Source: an uncultured Desulfovibrio sp.
Lineage (GTDB): Bacteria > Desulfobacterota > Desulfovibrionia > Desulfovibrionales > Desulfovibrionaceae
Length of the DNA stretch: 61,214 nucleotides
Assembly (NCBI RefSeq): GCF_944327235.1
Contig: NZ_CALVHE010000006.1
Span: forward strand, 1 to 61,214
Direction of reading: 5' to 3'
In this document: one piece after another, positions 17,702-26,411 of the stretch
Layout: every line of letters begins with the position of its first letter
Numbering within the stretch: position 1 is the stretch's first letter
Notes under the pieces: generated by a model
The model's input: the letters and a program-made list of their open reading frames with translations, nothing else
What the model was told of the DNA's origin: nothing
Database searches by the model: none
Translations under genes and position numbers: made by a program

Positions 17702-18233
17702 CATGAGACCGCGGCGCGACGTCGCACAGGACGGCGTGCGCCGCAATGAGATGATCCGTGCGAGAGAGGTGCGAGTCATCGGAGCCGACGGGGAACAGCT
17801 GGGGATCCTGCAACGTAACGAGGCCATAAACCTTGCCAAGGAAGCGGGCCTCGATCTTGTGGAAGTGGCCTCCACGTCGGAGCCGCCTGTCTGTCGTATA
17901 ATGGACTATGGCAAGTTCAAGTACGAACAGCAGAAAAAGAAGCAGGAAGCCAAGAAGCGGCAGACCGTGGTGCAGATCAAGGAGATCAAGGTCCGCCCCA
18001 AGACGGATGACCATGATTACGAGACCAAGGTGCGCCACATCCGCCGCTTCCTCGAAGAGGGCGCCCGCTGCAAGGTGACGGTATTTTTCCGCGGCCGCGA
18101 GATCGTCCACAAGGACCGCGGCCTGAGCATCCTTGAGCGCGTGGTGCAGGACCTGGCCGATGTGGCCAAGGTGGATCAGGAGCCCCGCGCCGAGGGACGC
18201 ACGCTGCAGATGCTGCTGGTGCCCAAGAAGTAG
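17688..18233 (+). CDS. infC: Translation initiation factor IF-3
   Basis: About 181 residues. The N-domain ([20 protein letters not shown], then [17 protein letters not shown]) is joined by a lysine-rich helix ([10 protein letters not shown]) to the C-domain ([18 protein letters not shown]). IF-3 binds the 30S subunit and discriminates against non-canonical start codons. The start is placed at AUA 17688 because it alone has a correctly spaced Shine-Dalgarno sequence; the ATG at 17703 is the alternative and would shorten the protein by five residues. Rare AUU/AUC/AUA starts on infC are the basis of IF-3 autoregulation in other bacteria, so an AUA start fits. Overlaps thrS by 14 bases. Confidence 0.93.
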   Translation: MASPNMRPRRDVAQDGVRRNEMIRAREVRVIGADGEQLGILQRNEAINLAKEAGLDLVEVASTSEPPVCRIMDYGKFKYEQQKKKQEAKKRQTVVQIKEIKVRPKTDDHDYETKVRHIRRFLEEGARCKVTVFFRGREIVHKDRGLSILERVVQDLADVAKVDQEPRAEGRTLQMLLVPKK

Positions 18234-18281
18234 CGCAGAAAATGCGCTTGCATACGGCCGCTTTTTAGGGCACTATGCTTT

Positions 18282-18306
18282 CCCGTCCATCCGCTTTGAG
18301 GACGGG
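18282..18306 (+). other. Hairpin in the infC-rpmI spacer
   Basis: CCCGTCC (18282-18288) pairs with GGACGGG (18300-18306). There is no T run, so it is not an obvious terminator. It could be part of ribosomal-protein (L20/L35) autoregulation or a processing site. Confidence 0.35.
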
Positions 18307-18335
18307 CCGTACGATTATTGTGCAAGGAGTACATC

Positions 18336-18533
18336 ATGCCTAAGATCAAGACCCGGCGCGCCGCCGCCAAGCGTTTCCAGCTGACCGGCAGCGGCAAGTT
18401 CAAGCGCCGTCGCCAGAATCTGCGTCATATCCTGACCAAGAAGGCTCCCGGCCGCAAGATGCGTCTGGGCCAGTCCGCCATCGTGGACAAGACCAACGAA
18501 AAGGCCGTGCGCCGTATGCTGCCCAACGGCTAA
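18336..18533 (+). CDS. rpmI: 50S ribosomal protein L35
   Basis: 65 residues, highly basic, with the family start 'MPKIKTRRAAAKRF' followed by 'TGSGKFKRR' and a conserved ending near 'MLPNG'. Normal length. AAGGAG lies 6 bases upstream of the ATG. It is part of the infC-rpmI-rplT cluster, with a spacer of about 100 bases before it and an unusually long one after. Confidence 0.97.
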   Translation: MPKIKTRRAAAKRFQLTGSGKFKRRRQNLRHILTKKAPGRKMRLGQSAIVDKTNEKAVRRMLPNG

Positions 18534-18732
18534 TGCCGTGGGGATGCGCGGGGCATATCGCTTCTGATGGGGCGATGCCCGGCGTGCGGGAAGGCCGAAG
18601 GCCGGCGGCAGGCAGGAGCCGCGACGCAAGGGCGTCCAATCCTGTGCGTGCAGTGGCACGACGACAACGGATTTTTTTATCTCCCCGGCGGGCATCACCT
18701 CCGCCTTGTCCGGGTGAAAGGAGGAACCACCC
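18534..18732 (+). promoter_or_regulatory. Long structured rpmI-rplT spacer (possible L20 autoregulatory leader)
   Basis: 199 bases separate rpmI and rplT, which are usually close together. The spacer can form GGGCAT(AT)CGC/GCGATGCCC near 18557-18588, a small GGCC/GGCC hairpin and a TTTTTTT run at 18672-18678 ahead of a GC-rich segment. L20 is known to repress this operon through mRNA structures that mimic its rRNA site. The position fits such a leader, but I cannot show the mimicry by eye. Confidence 0.35.
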
Positions 18733-19086
18733 ATGCGTGTGAAGAGAGGTCTTGCCGCCCATCGTCGGCACAAGAAATACCTGAGCGCTGCCAAGGGCTT
18801 TCGCGGCGGCCGCAGCCGTCTGTATCGCACCGCCCGTGAGGCTGTGGAACGCGCGCTCCAATATTCCTTCATCGGCCGCAAGCACCGCAAGCGCGATTTC
18901 CGTACCCTCTGGATCCTGCGCATCAATGCGGGCGCGCGCCTCAACGGGCTGTCTTACAGCCGTCTGATGCACGGCCTCGACAAGGCCGGCATCACCCTGA
19001 ACCGCAAGGTTCTCGCTGACCTCGCCGTCTACCACAAGGACGATTTCGCCAAGGTGGTGGAGCTGGCCAAGGGCGCGCTGAACTAG
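18733..19086 (+). CDS. rplT: 50S ribosomal protein L20
   Basis: 117 residues, matching the family length, with the characteristic '[21 protein letters not shown]' type N-terminal arm and the globular part '[21 protein letters not shown]'. L20 nucleates early 50S assembly and in several bacteria represses its own operon. GAAAGGAGG lies upstream of the ATG. A large terminator hairpin follows, separating it from pheS. Confidence 0.98.
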   Translation: MRVKRGLAAHRRHKKYLSAAKGFRGGRSRLYRTAREAVERALQYSFIGRKHRKRDFRTLWILRINAGARLNGLSYSRLMHGLDKAGITLNRKVLADLAVYHKDDFAKVVELAKGALN

Positions 19087-19111
19087 GCGACGTCGTACGG
19101 ATTGCTGTGTG

Positions 19112-19170
19112 ACGCGGCACGCTCCGGCAACAGGCCCGGCCTGTGATCGGCGTGCCGCGTATGTTTTTTT
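19112..19170 (+). terminator. Terminator after rplT
   Basis: ACGCGGCACGC (19112-19122) pairs with GCGTGCCGCGT (19150-19160). The loop contains a nested CAGGCC/GGCCTG hairpin, and seven T follow at 19164-19170. Confidence 0.82.
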
Positions 19171-19179
19171 GCGGCACTC

Positions 19180-19327
19180 TAGAGCATTTTGTCTTTGAAC
19201 AAGGCAAAATGCGAGGCGGCAGCACAGCGCCGCCCGGCCGAAAGTGAACGGGAAAACCTCGTTTTTCCCGCGAAACGCCAGGTCGTATGGTCTGGAACGC
19301 AAAGCGTTTCAAACTGAAAATGCTCTA
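19180..19327 (+). mobile_element. Type A element, copy 5 (intact, CTAG target)
   Basis: A 148-bp copy from TAGAGCATTTTGTC to GAAAATGCTCTA between the rplT terminator and pheS. Flanks C and G imply insertion into CTAG. It lies only 39 bases upstream of pheS, so it forms most of that gene's upstream region. Confidence 0.85.
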
Positions 19328-19366
19328 GAGCGCCCAAGGCCGCATGGCGGCACGGGAAAGAAGTGC

Positions 19367-20401
19367 ATGGATCTGATTAGCGCATTGGAAGGTCTGGCCC
19401 CGGAGCTGGAAAAAGGTCTGGCCGAGGCCCATACCCTGGAAGCATTGGAAAGTCTGCGCGTCGATTTTCTGGGACGCAAGGGGCGGCTGGCCCATATCAT
19501 GAGCGCTCTGCCGCAGTTGGAGCCTGCCCAGCGTCCGGCGGTGGGCCAAAAGGCCAATGCCGTAAAGGAAAGCCTGACCGCTTTGCTGGAGGCCCGCAAG
19601 AGCGCGCTGGAAAAGGCGCTTGAAGCTGAGGCGCTGCGCCGCTTCGACGCCTCCCTGCCGGGCCGCCTGCCCTGGCGCGGCTCCCTGCATCCCATCACGC
19701 TGGTGACGCAGGAGATCTGCGACGTGCTGCGCGCTCTGGGCTTCGACGTGGCCTCCGGCCCCGAAGTGGAGAACGACTTCTATAACTTCGAGTCCCTGAA
19801 CATGCCGCCCGAACATCCGGCCCGCGACATGCAGGACACCCTCTACGTCAGCGACAAGGTGGTCATGCGGACGCACACCTCGCCGGTCCAGGTCCGTACC
19901 ATGCTGGCGCGCAAGCCTCCGCTGGCCGTCATCTGCCCCGGCAAGGTCTATCGCCGGGATTCCGACCTCACGCACACGCCCATGTTCCACCAGATCGAGG
20001 GCCTCATGGTGGGCGACGGCATCAGCATGGCCCATCTGCGCGGCATCCTCACCGCTTTCGTGCGCGAGATCTTCGGCGGTTCGACGCAGGTCCGCTTCCG
20101 CCCCAGCTTCTTCCCCTTCACCGAGCCTTCGGCGGAAGTGGACATCTCCTGCTGCATGTGCGGCGGCGCCGGGCATGTGGACGGCGAGCCCTGCCGCGTC
20201 TGCAAGACCACCGGCTGGGTGGAGATCCTCGGCTGCGGTATGGTCGATCCGGCCGTCTTCGAGGCGGTGGGCTACTCGCCCGAAGTGAGCGGCTTCGCCT
20301 TCGGACTGGGGGTGGAGCGGGTCGCCATGCTCAAGTACGGCATCGGCGATCTGCGCATGTTCTTCGAGAACGACGTCCGTTTTCTGGGCCAGTTCGCCTA
20401 G
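19367..20401 (+). CDS. pheS: Phenylalanyl-tRNA synthetase alpha subunit
   Basis: 344 residues. An N-terminal coiled-coil tRNA-binding arm (about 1-90) precedes the class II catalytic core, with motif 2 around '[20 protein letters not shown]', '[17 protein letters not shown]' and motif 3 '[14 protein letters not shown]'. It forms the alpha2-beta2 enzyme with PheT. A cysteine set, CCMCGGAG then CRVCKTTGW near residues 263-284, looks like a zinc finger inserted in the core. The start is the ATG beginning [10 protein letters not shown]; upstream in-frame codons lie in the type A element and are not plausible. Confidence 0.97.
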   Translation: MDLISALEGLAPELEKGLAEAHTLEALESLRVDFLGRKGRLAHIMSALPQLEPAQRPAVGQKANAVKESLTALLEARKSALEKALEAEALRRFDASLPGRLPWRGSLHPITLVTQEICDVLRALGFDVASGPEVENDFYNFESLNMPPEHPARDMQDTLYVSDKVVMRTHTSPVQVRTMLARKPPLAVICPGKVYRRDSDLTHTPMFHQIEGLMVGDGISMAHLRGILTAFVREIFGGSTQVRFRPSFFPFTEPSAEVDISCCMCGGAGHVDGEPCRVCKTTGWVEILGCGMVDPAVFEAVGYSPEVSGFAFGLGVERVAMLKYGIGDLRMFFENDVRFLGQFA

Positions 20402-20408
20402 GTGGCCC

Positions 20409-20762
20409 ATGCTTCGCCGCTTGCGCCGCATCCTGCCCTGCGCTCTGCTTGCCGTCAGCCTTTTTTCGGCCGACGCCGCGCTGGCCGGTTCCGTCTACAG
20501 CCCCCGGCATTCCGGACTGGAGCCGCCGGGAGGGCCGCGTTCCCTCGAATCCTTGCCGGGCGGGCGTTCCGCCGGAAGGACGGATGACGGCGGCATGGGC
20601 TATACGGACGCTTACGGCCGCCGGCTGGAGAACAAGCCGCCGGAGCGCAAGGTCCGCAATCGGCCCAGTCCGGGCGCGTACGGCGGCTATGGCCGACAGG
20701 AAGAGGCCGTGCGCCCCCTGCCTGAGGTGGAAAAACCGAAACCCGCCTGGAATTTCAACTGA
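20409..20762 (+). CDS. Small secreted protein between pheS and pheT
   Basis: 117 residues starting 7 bases after pheS and ending 30 bases before pheT, so it is almost certainly in the same transcript. Residues 1-26 form a convincing signal peptide (basic start, hydrophobic core, ALAG cleavage site). The mature part is short, Gly/Pro/Arg-rich and probably disordered (MGYTDAYGRRLENKPPERK). I do not recognise a family. Close packing between two essential genes and the good signal peptide argue that it is real. Confidence 0.65.
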   Translation: MLRRLRRILPCALLAVSLFSADAALAGSVYSPRHSGLEPPGGPRSLESLPGGRSAGRTDDGGMGYTDAYGRRLENKPPERKVRNRPSPGAYGGYGRQEEAVRPLPEVEKPKPAWNFN

Positions 20763-20792
20763 TAATCGGCCTTGCGGCCAGTGAGATGACGT

Positions 20793-23204
20793 ATGCTGCT
20801 TTCCCTGTCTTGGTTGCGTGAATTTGTCCCCTACGAAGGTACGGCGCAGGAACTTGGCGACCGCCTGACCATGTTGGGGCTGGAACTGGAAGAGATCGTC
20901 CGCCCCTACGACGGCATTGCCTCCATCGTGGTGGGGCATGTGGTGGAATGCGTCGATCATCCCGAATCCGATCATCTGCATATCTGCAAGGTGGATGCCG
21001 GACAGGGCGAGCTGCTGGACATCGTCTGCGGGGCCCCCAACGTGGCTGCCGGGCAGAAGGTGCCCGTGGCGCTGGTGGGCACCACCATGCCGGGCGGGCT
21101 GGTCATCAAGAAGGCCAAGCTGCGCGGCGCGCCGAGCTGCGGCATGATCTGCTCCGAGCGTGAGCTGGGCCTCACGGAAGACCATTCCGGCATCATGGTG
21201 CTGCCGGAGTCGGCCGTCCCCGGTGCGCTGCTGGTGGACACGCTGGAGCTGGACCGCGAAGTGCTGGACATCTCCATCACGCCCAACCGCGCCGACTGCC
21301 TTTCGGTCATCGGTCTCGCCCGCGAGACGGCGCAGGCCTTCGGGCTGCCGTTCCACATCCCCGAGCGGGAATGCGTTGAGGACGGGCCTGCCGTGGAGCT
21401 GCCGCCCATCGACATCCGGGATCCCGACCTCTGCTGGCTCTACACGGGCCGCGTCATCACGGGCAGCAAGATCGCCCCGTCGCCCATGCGTATCCGGCAC
21501 CGGCTGCACGCCGTGGGCGTGCGTCCCATCTCCAACATCGTGGACGTGACCAACTATATCCTCATGGAGTGCGGACAGCCCCTGCATTCCTTCGATCTCG
21601 ACAAGCTCCAGGGCGGGCGCATCGTCGTCTCCCGCGCCGAGGAAGGCGAGAAGTTCGTGACCCTGGACGGCCAGGAACGCACGCTGGATGCCCGCGATCT
21701 CTGCATCCGTGATGCCGGGCGCGCCGTGGGCCTGGCCGGGGTCATGGGCGGCCTCAATACGGAGATCGACGAGAACAGCCGCAATGTCTTTCTGGAAAGC
21801 GCGGTGTTCCGTCCCGGCACCATCCGCAAGACCTCCCGCCGTCTGGGCCTCTCGTCCGAGGCGTCCTACCGTTTCGAGCGCGGCATAGACCAGCAGCGCA
21901 CCCGCTGGGCGCTGGACCGCGCTTGCGCCATGATGGCCGAGCTGTCCGGCGGCAAGGTCTGCCCCGGCGTGGCCGTGGCCGAGCCGCGTCCCTTCGCGCC
22001 GGTGCTCATGGACTTCCGTCCCGCCCGCGCCAATGCCCTGCTGGGCGTGGAGCTGGGCGCGGACTTCTGCGAGCGCGTGCTGAGCGGGCTTGGCTGCGAG
22101 ATCCGCCAGAAGGGCGAGAGCTGGCAGGTGGCCCAGCCGAGCTGGCGGCCCGACCTGACCCGCGAGGCCGACCTCATCGAGGAAGTGGGCCGTGTGCACG
22201 GTCTGGATACCATCGCTCCGGTCCTGCCGCCCATCGCGCGGGATCTGGCGCGCGCGGGCGAGCCGGAATCGCGCTTTGCCTTCTGGTCCCGCATCAAGCG
22301 CTGGGGCGCCGGGCTCGGACTCAACGAAGCCATCAACTACAGCTTTGTGGGGCACAAGGACCTCGACCATCTGGGGCTGCCGCAGGAAGGGCGCATCGCC
22401 ATCATGAATCCGCTCTCCGCCGAGCAGGACGCCTTGCGTACCTGGCTCGCGCCCGGCCTGCTCAACAGTCTGCGCAACAACTTGGCGCAGGGGGCGGCGG
22501 GCCTGCGGCTCTTTGAGCTGGCCCACGTCTTCCATGCGCGCCCGCTGACGGACGCGCACGATACGGGGGCCACCGAGACCGGCAAGATCGGCATCCTGCT
22601 TTACGGGGCGCGCTATGACAGCGCCTGGCCGCAGCCCGAAGGAGACATGGACTATACCGATCTCAAGGGTGTGGTGGAGCATCTGCTGGCTTTCCTGCAT
22701 CTGCCCGCCGGGCAATACCGCCAGACGGAAGAGCATCCGTTCCTGCTGCCCTGCGTGGAGCTGATCCTCCCTGACGGCACGGGCGAGGTCCGGGCGGGCG
22801 TGCTGGGCCGGGTGCGTCCGGACATGGCCGACGCCTTCCATGCCCGCAAGGCCATCTGGCTGGCGGAACTGGATCTGGAGGTGCTGCGCCGTCTGCATGA
22901 CGCGGCGCGCGTGCGCTTCCGTCCGCTGCCGGTCTATCCGCCGGTGCGTCGCGACATCACGGTCATGGCCGCGCCGCAGGTGCAGGTGGCGCAGATCATG
23001 GAGCATGTGCGGGGCCTGCGTCTGCCGCTGCTGGAGGACGTCGTGCTGCAGGACTGCTTCGAGCCTGAGGGAAGCGACGAACGCAATCTGACCTTCCGCC
23101 TCACCTTCCGTCATGCGGAGCGCACGCTCAAGGATGCGGAAGTGGACAAGGAACGGGAAAAGGTGGCACAATCCCTCGTGAAGCACCTCGGCGTGCGCGT
23201 ATAG
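20793..23204 (+). CDS. pheT: Phenylalanyl-tRNA synthetase beta subunit
   Basis: 803 residues, the usual length. Domains in order: N-terminal B1 with an inserted tRNA-binding OB fold (residues about 40-150, 'VVGHVVECVDHPESDHLHICKVD'), the B3/B4 editing domain, B5 (DNA-binding-like), the degenerate catalytic core and a C-terminal ferredoxin-fold anticodon-binding domain (VYPPVRRDITVM to the end). It partners PheS. The start has no strong Shine-Dalgarno sequence (GTGAGATGAC upstream), perhaps reflecting coupling to the preceding small gene. Confidence 0.97.
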   Translation: MLLSLSWLREFVPYEGTAQELGDRLTMLGLELEEIVRPYDGIASIVVGHVVECVDHPESDHLHICKVDAGQGELLDIVCGAPNVAAGQKVPVALVGTTMPGGLVIKKAKLRGAPSCGMICSERELGLTEDHSGIMVLPESAVPGALLVDTLELDREVLDISITPNRADCLSVIGLARETAQAFGLPFHIPERECVEDGPAVELPPIDIRDPDLCWLYTGRVITGSKIAPSPMRIRHRLHAVGVRPISNIVDVTNYILMECGQPLHSFDLDKLQGGRIVVSRAEEGEKFVTLDGQERTLDARDLCIRDAGRAVGLAGVMGGLNTEIDENSRNVFLESAVFRPGTIRKTSRRLGLSSEASYRFERGIDQQRTRWALDRACAMMAELSGGKVCPGVAVAEPRPFAPVLMDFRPARANALLGVELGADFCERVLSGLGCEIRQKGESWQVAQPSWRPDLTREADLIEEVGRVHGLDTIAPVLPPIARDLARAGEPESRFAFWSRIKRWGAGLGLNEAINYSFVGHKDLDHLGLPQEGRIAIMNPLSAEQDALRTWLAPGLLNSLRNNLAQGAAGLRLFELAHVFHARPLTDAHDTGATETGKIGILLYGARYDSAWPQPEGDMDYTDLKGVVEHLLAFLHLPAGQYRQTEEHPFLLPCVELILPDGTGEVRAGVLGRVRPDMADAFHARKAIWLAELDLEVLRRLHDAARVRFRPLPVYPPVRRDITVMAAPQVQVAQIMEHVRGLRLPLLEDVVLQDCFEPEGSDERNLTFRLTFRHAERTLKDAEVDKEREKVAQSLVKHLGVRV

Positions 23205-23216
23205 CAACAATCCTGA

Positions 23217-23242
23217 CGGCCGCGCCGCCGGGGCGCGGCCGT
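23217..23242 (+). other. Hairpin after pheT
   Basis: CGGCCGCGCC pairs with GGCGCGGCCG around a 5-base loop, directly after pheT and before the MerR gene. There is no T run beyond TT, so read-through into the downstream gene is likely. Confidence 0.5.
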
Positions 23243-23265
23243 TGCAAATCCTGTGACGGGCGGCC

Positions 23266-23604
23266 ATGAGCGCACATACCTATCGCATCGGAGAAGCGGC
23301 TGAACTGCTGCAGCTCAAGACGCATGTATTGCGCTTTTGGGAAACGGAATTCCCCCAGCTTGCCCCCCTTCGGACGGAAAAGGGACAGCGCCTCTACACG
23401 GAGGAGCATGTTGCCCTGTTGCGGCGCATCAAGCAGCTGCTGCACGAGCAGGGCATGACCATCGAAGGGGCGCGTCGCCTGCTGGAGGGCGGCGCTGCCG
23501 TCGAAGAGAGCGCGCCGGAGCGCACAGCTCCCGCAACCGACCCGGCCTTTCTGCGGCAGCTGCACAGCGAACTGCTGGCCATTCGTCATCTTCTTGACCG
23601 GTAA
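23266..23604 (+). CDS. MerR-family transcriptional regulator
   Basis: 112 residues. The N-terminal winged helix-turn-helix is typical of MerR proteins: YRIGEAAELLQLKTHVLRFWE, then PLRTEKGQRLYTEEHVALL and a coiled segment to about residue 70. The short C-terminal tail has no cysteine pair or ligand domain, so it resembles the small MerR regulators often found downstream of pheT or ihfA rather than metal sensors. What it controls is not visible. It is 61 bases after pheT and 14 bases before rpe, so it may link the two groups in one transcript. Confidence 0.88.
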   Translation: MSAHTYRIGEAAELLQLKTHVLRFWETEFPQLAPLRTEKGQRLYTEEHVALLRRIKQLLHEQGMTIEGARRLLEGGAAVEESAPERTAPATDPAFLRQLHSELLAIRHLLDR

Positions 23605-23618
23605 TACGGAGGAGCCGC

Positions 23619-24338
23619 ATGATTCTCTCCCCGTCCCTGCTTTCCGCTGATTTTGCTCGTCTGGGCGAGGAACTGACGGCCCTCGAACAGGCCGGTATCC
23701 CCTGGCTGCACCTCGACGTGATGGACGGGTGCTTCGTGCCCAACATCACCTTCGGACCGCCGCTCCTCCGCAGCCTGCGGTCCCGCAGCCGTCTGTTCTT
23801 CGACGTGCACCTCATGATCGAGCAGCCCGCGCGTCATCTGGCGGCCTTCCGCGAGGCCGGGGCGGACATGCTGGTCATCCATCTGGAAGCCGACCGTCAT
23901 CCGCAGCGGACGTTGAGCGAGATCCGGCGTCTGGGCTGCCGGGCGGGCGTGGCCCTCAATCCGGGGACGGACATCGGGGCCTTGCGCTGGCTTGCGCCGG
24001 ACTGCGACATGGTGCTGGTCATGAGCGTCAATCCCGGCTTCTCCGGGCAGAAATTCATTCCGCAAAGTTTTGCCAAGATCCGCGCGGTGCGGGAACTGCT
24101 GGACGCTTCCGGGGGCGAGCATGTGCTCCTGCAGGTGGATGGCGGGGCCTGCCCGGAAAATGCCGCCGCGCTGGTGGACGCGGGGGCCGATGTGCTGGTG
24201 TCCGGCTCGGCCTTTTTCGCCTGTCCGCCCTATGCGGCGCGTCACGAGGCCTTCCAGGAGGCCGTGCGTCACGCCGGGACCGCCGCCGGAGGATCCCGCT
24301 GCGCCAGCGCCGCGCAGTGGCAACCCTGTAACCGCTAA
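23619..24338 (+). CDS. rpe: Ribulose-phosphate 3-epimerase
   Basis: A 239-residue TIM-barrel metalloenzyme interconverting ribulose-5-phosphate and xylulose-5-phosphate. Visible motifs are 'SPSLLSADFARLGEE', 'WLHLDVMDGCFVPNITFGPP' (metal-binding His and Asp), 'VHLMIEQP', 'VMSVNPGFSGQKFI' and 'QVDGGA'. The length is slightly above normal, with a short C-terminal tail. GGAGG precedes the start. It is followed after 18 bases by transketolase, which uses its product, so the two form a pentose-phosphate unit. Confidence 0.96.
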   Translation: MILSPSLLSADFARLGEELTALEQAGIPWLHLDVMDGCFVPNITFGPPLLRSLRSRSRLFFDVHLMIEQPARHLAAFREAGADMLVIHLEADRHPQRTLSEIRRLGCRAGVALNPGTDIGALRWLAPDCDMVLVMSVNPGFSGQKFIPQSFAKIRAVRELLDASGGEHVLLQVDGGACPENAAALVDAGADVLVSGSAFFACPPYAARHEAFQEAVRHAGTAAGGSRCASAAQWQPCNR

Positions 24339-24356
24339 TCAGAGAAGGAACTCTCC

Positions 24357-26378
24357 ATGCCGACCCGCAGGCAATGCGCCAATGCCCTCCGTGCTCTGGC
24401 CATAGACGCCATCGAACAATCCCGTTCCGGCCATCCCGGCGCGCCGATGGGCATGGCCGATATGGCCGAAGCTCTCTGGCGTCATCAGCTCCGCCATAAT
24501 CCCGCCGATCCGCACTGGCCGGACAGGGACCGCTTCGTGCTCTCCAACGGGCACGCTTCCATGCTGCTGTACGGCTTGCTGCACCTGTCCGGCTACGCGC
24601 TGGACATGGAGGCCATCCGTCAGTTCCGGCAATGGGGCTCGCTGACGCCCGGCCATCCTGAATACCGGCACACGCCGGGCGTGGAGATGACGACCGGGCC
24701 GCTGGGGCAGGGGATCTCCTCGGCCGTGGGCATGGCGCTGGCCGAAAAGCTGCTGGCGGCGCGCTTCAACCGTCCCGGACACGAGATCGTCGATCACCAC
24801 ACGTACGTCTTTCTGGGGGACGGCTGCCTGATGGAAGGCATTTCCCATGAAGCCTGTTCGCTGGCGGGCGTCTGGGGACTGGGCAAGCTCATCGCCCTGT
24901 ACGACGATAACGGCATCTCCATCGACGGCAAGGTCTCCGGTTGGTTCACCGAGGATGTGGCGGCGCGCTTCCGCGCGTATGGCTGGCAGGTCGTCGGCCC
25001 TGTGGACGGGCACGACGCCGCGGCGCTGGATGCCGCCCTTGCCGAGGCCAGGGCCGATGCCGCGCATCCCAGTCTCATCATCTGCCGTACGCATATCGGC
25101 TTCGGTTCGCCGCACAAGGTCGATTCGGCTTCCTGCCACGGTGCGCCCCTCGGGCCGGAAGAGGCCGCCGCCACCCGTGCGGCGCTGGAGTGGACCGCCG
25201 CTCCCTTCGAGATCCCGGCCGACATCGCTGCCGCCTGGGATTGCCGGGAAAAAGGCGCGGCCGCCCAGAAAGTCTGGGAAGAGAAGTTTGCCGCCTATAC
25301 CGAAGCCTATCCCGACCTGGCCGCCGAGTTTTCCCGCCGTATGCGGGGCGAACTCCCGGCCGACTGGACGGAGATCGCCGCCGCGACCGTGCGGGGCGCC
25401 GTGGAGGCAGGTGAGAGCATCGCCACCCGCGTGGCCGGGCAGCGTGCTCTGGAGAGCCTCGTGCCCCGTCTGCCGGAACTGCTGGGCGGCTCCGCCGACC
25501 TGACCGGCTCCGTGGGGACCAAGACCGCCGCGTCCGTACGGCTGGATGTCGCCGCGGGCAACTGGGCCGAGGCCAATTATCTTTCCTACGGCGTGCGGGA
25601 ATTCGGCATGAGCGCCATCATGAACGGTCTGGCCCTGCACGGCGGTTTCATCCCGTATGCGGGCACGTTCATGGTGTTCTCCGATTACGCCAAGAATGCC
25701 GTCCGTCTGGCGGCCCTCATGAAGATCCGCGCCGTCTGGGTGTTCACGCACGACTCCATCGGCGTGGGAGAAGACGGCCCCACGCATCAGCCCATCGAAC
25801 AGATCCCCGGTCTGCGGCTGACGCCCAACGTGGAGGTCTGGCGTCCTTGCGACACCGTGGAGACCGCGGTGGCTTGGCAGTGCGCGCTCGAAAACGCGCA
25901 GACGCCCAGCGTGCTTTCCCTTTCCCGCCAGAACGTGCCTTTCGTGGCGCGCGATGCCGCCCGCCTTGCGGCCATTGCCCGCGGCGGCTATGTGCTGCAC
26001 GATGACGGCGGGACGCCGGACGTCATCCTGCTGGCCACGGGGTCCGAGGTGGGCCTTGCGCTGGAGGCGGCTGCCCGGCTCAACGCCGCGGGGCGGCGTG
26101 TCCGTGTGGTGTCCCTGCCCTGCTGCGAGCGTTTCGACGCCCAGGAAGCCGCCTACCGCGAAGCGGTGCTCCCGTCGTCGGTGCGCGCCCGTGTGGCCGT
26201 TGAAGCGGCGTCGGCGGATTACTGGCGCAAATATGTGGGCCTCGACGGGGCGGTGCTGGGCATGGACGGCTTCGGCGCTTCCGCACCGGGCAAGGTGCTG
26301 GCGCAGCAGTTCGGCTTCACGGTCGAGCATCTCGTTGCGCTGGCGGAAGAAGTTTTGCGCGGCACCGCCGCGAAGTAA
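24357..26378 (+). CDS. tkt: Transketolase
   Basis: A 673-residue thiamine diphosphate enzyme moving two-carbon units between sugar phosphates. The N-terminal ThDP domain shows '[18 protein letters not shown]' and '[20 protein letters not shown]...[11 protein letters not shown]', which binds the diphosphate and Mg. The middle domain has '[19 protein letters not shown]' and '[14 protein letters not shown]'. A C-terminal transketolase domain follows. Normal length. AAGGAA lies upstream of the start. In anaerobic sulfate reducers the non-oxidative pentose pathway mainly supplies ribose and erythrose phosphates. Confidence 0.97.
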   Translation: MPTRRQCANALRALAIDAIEQSRSGHPGAPMGMADMAEALWRHQLRHNPADPHWPDRDRFVLSNGHASMLLYGLLHLSGYALDMEAIRQFRQWGSLTPGHPEYRHTPGVEMTTGPLGQGISSAVGMALAEKLLAARFNRPGHEIVDHHTYVFLGDGCLMEGISHEACSLAGVWGLGKLIALYDDNGISIDGKVSGWFTEDVAARFRAYGWQVVGPVDGHDAAALDAALAEARADAAHPSLIICRTHIGFGSPHKVDSASCHGAPLGPEEAAATRAALEWTAAPFEIPADIAAAWDCREKGAAAQKVWEEKFAAYTEAYPDLAAEFSRRMRGELPADWTEIAAATVRGAVEAGESIATRVAGQRALESLVPRLPELLGGSADLTGSVGTKTAASVRLDVAAGNWAEANYLSYGVREFGMSAIMNGLALHGGFIPYAGTFMVFSDYAKNAVRLAALMKIRAVWVFTHDSIGVGEDGPTHQPIEQIPGLRLTPNVEVWRPCDTVETAVAWQCALENAQTPSVLSLSRQNVPFVARDAARLAAIARGGYVLHDDGGTPDVILLATGSEVGLALEAAARLNAAGRRVRVVSLPCCERFDAQEAAYREAVLPSSVRARVAVEAASADYWRKYVGLDGAVLGMDGFGASAPGKVLAQQFGFTVEHLVALAEEVLRGTAAK

Positions 26379-26411
26379 CGGACAGGACGCCATTCCACAA
26401 GGAGATCGAGC

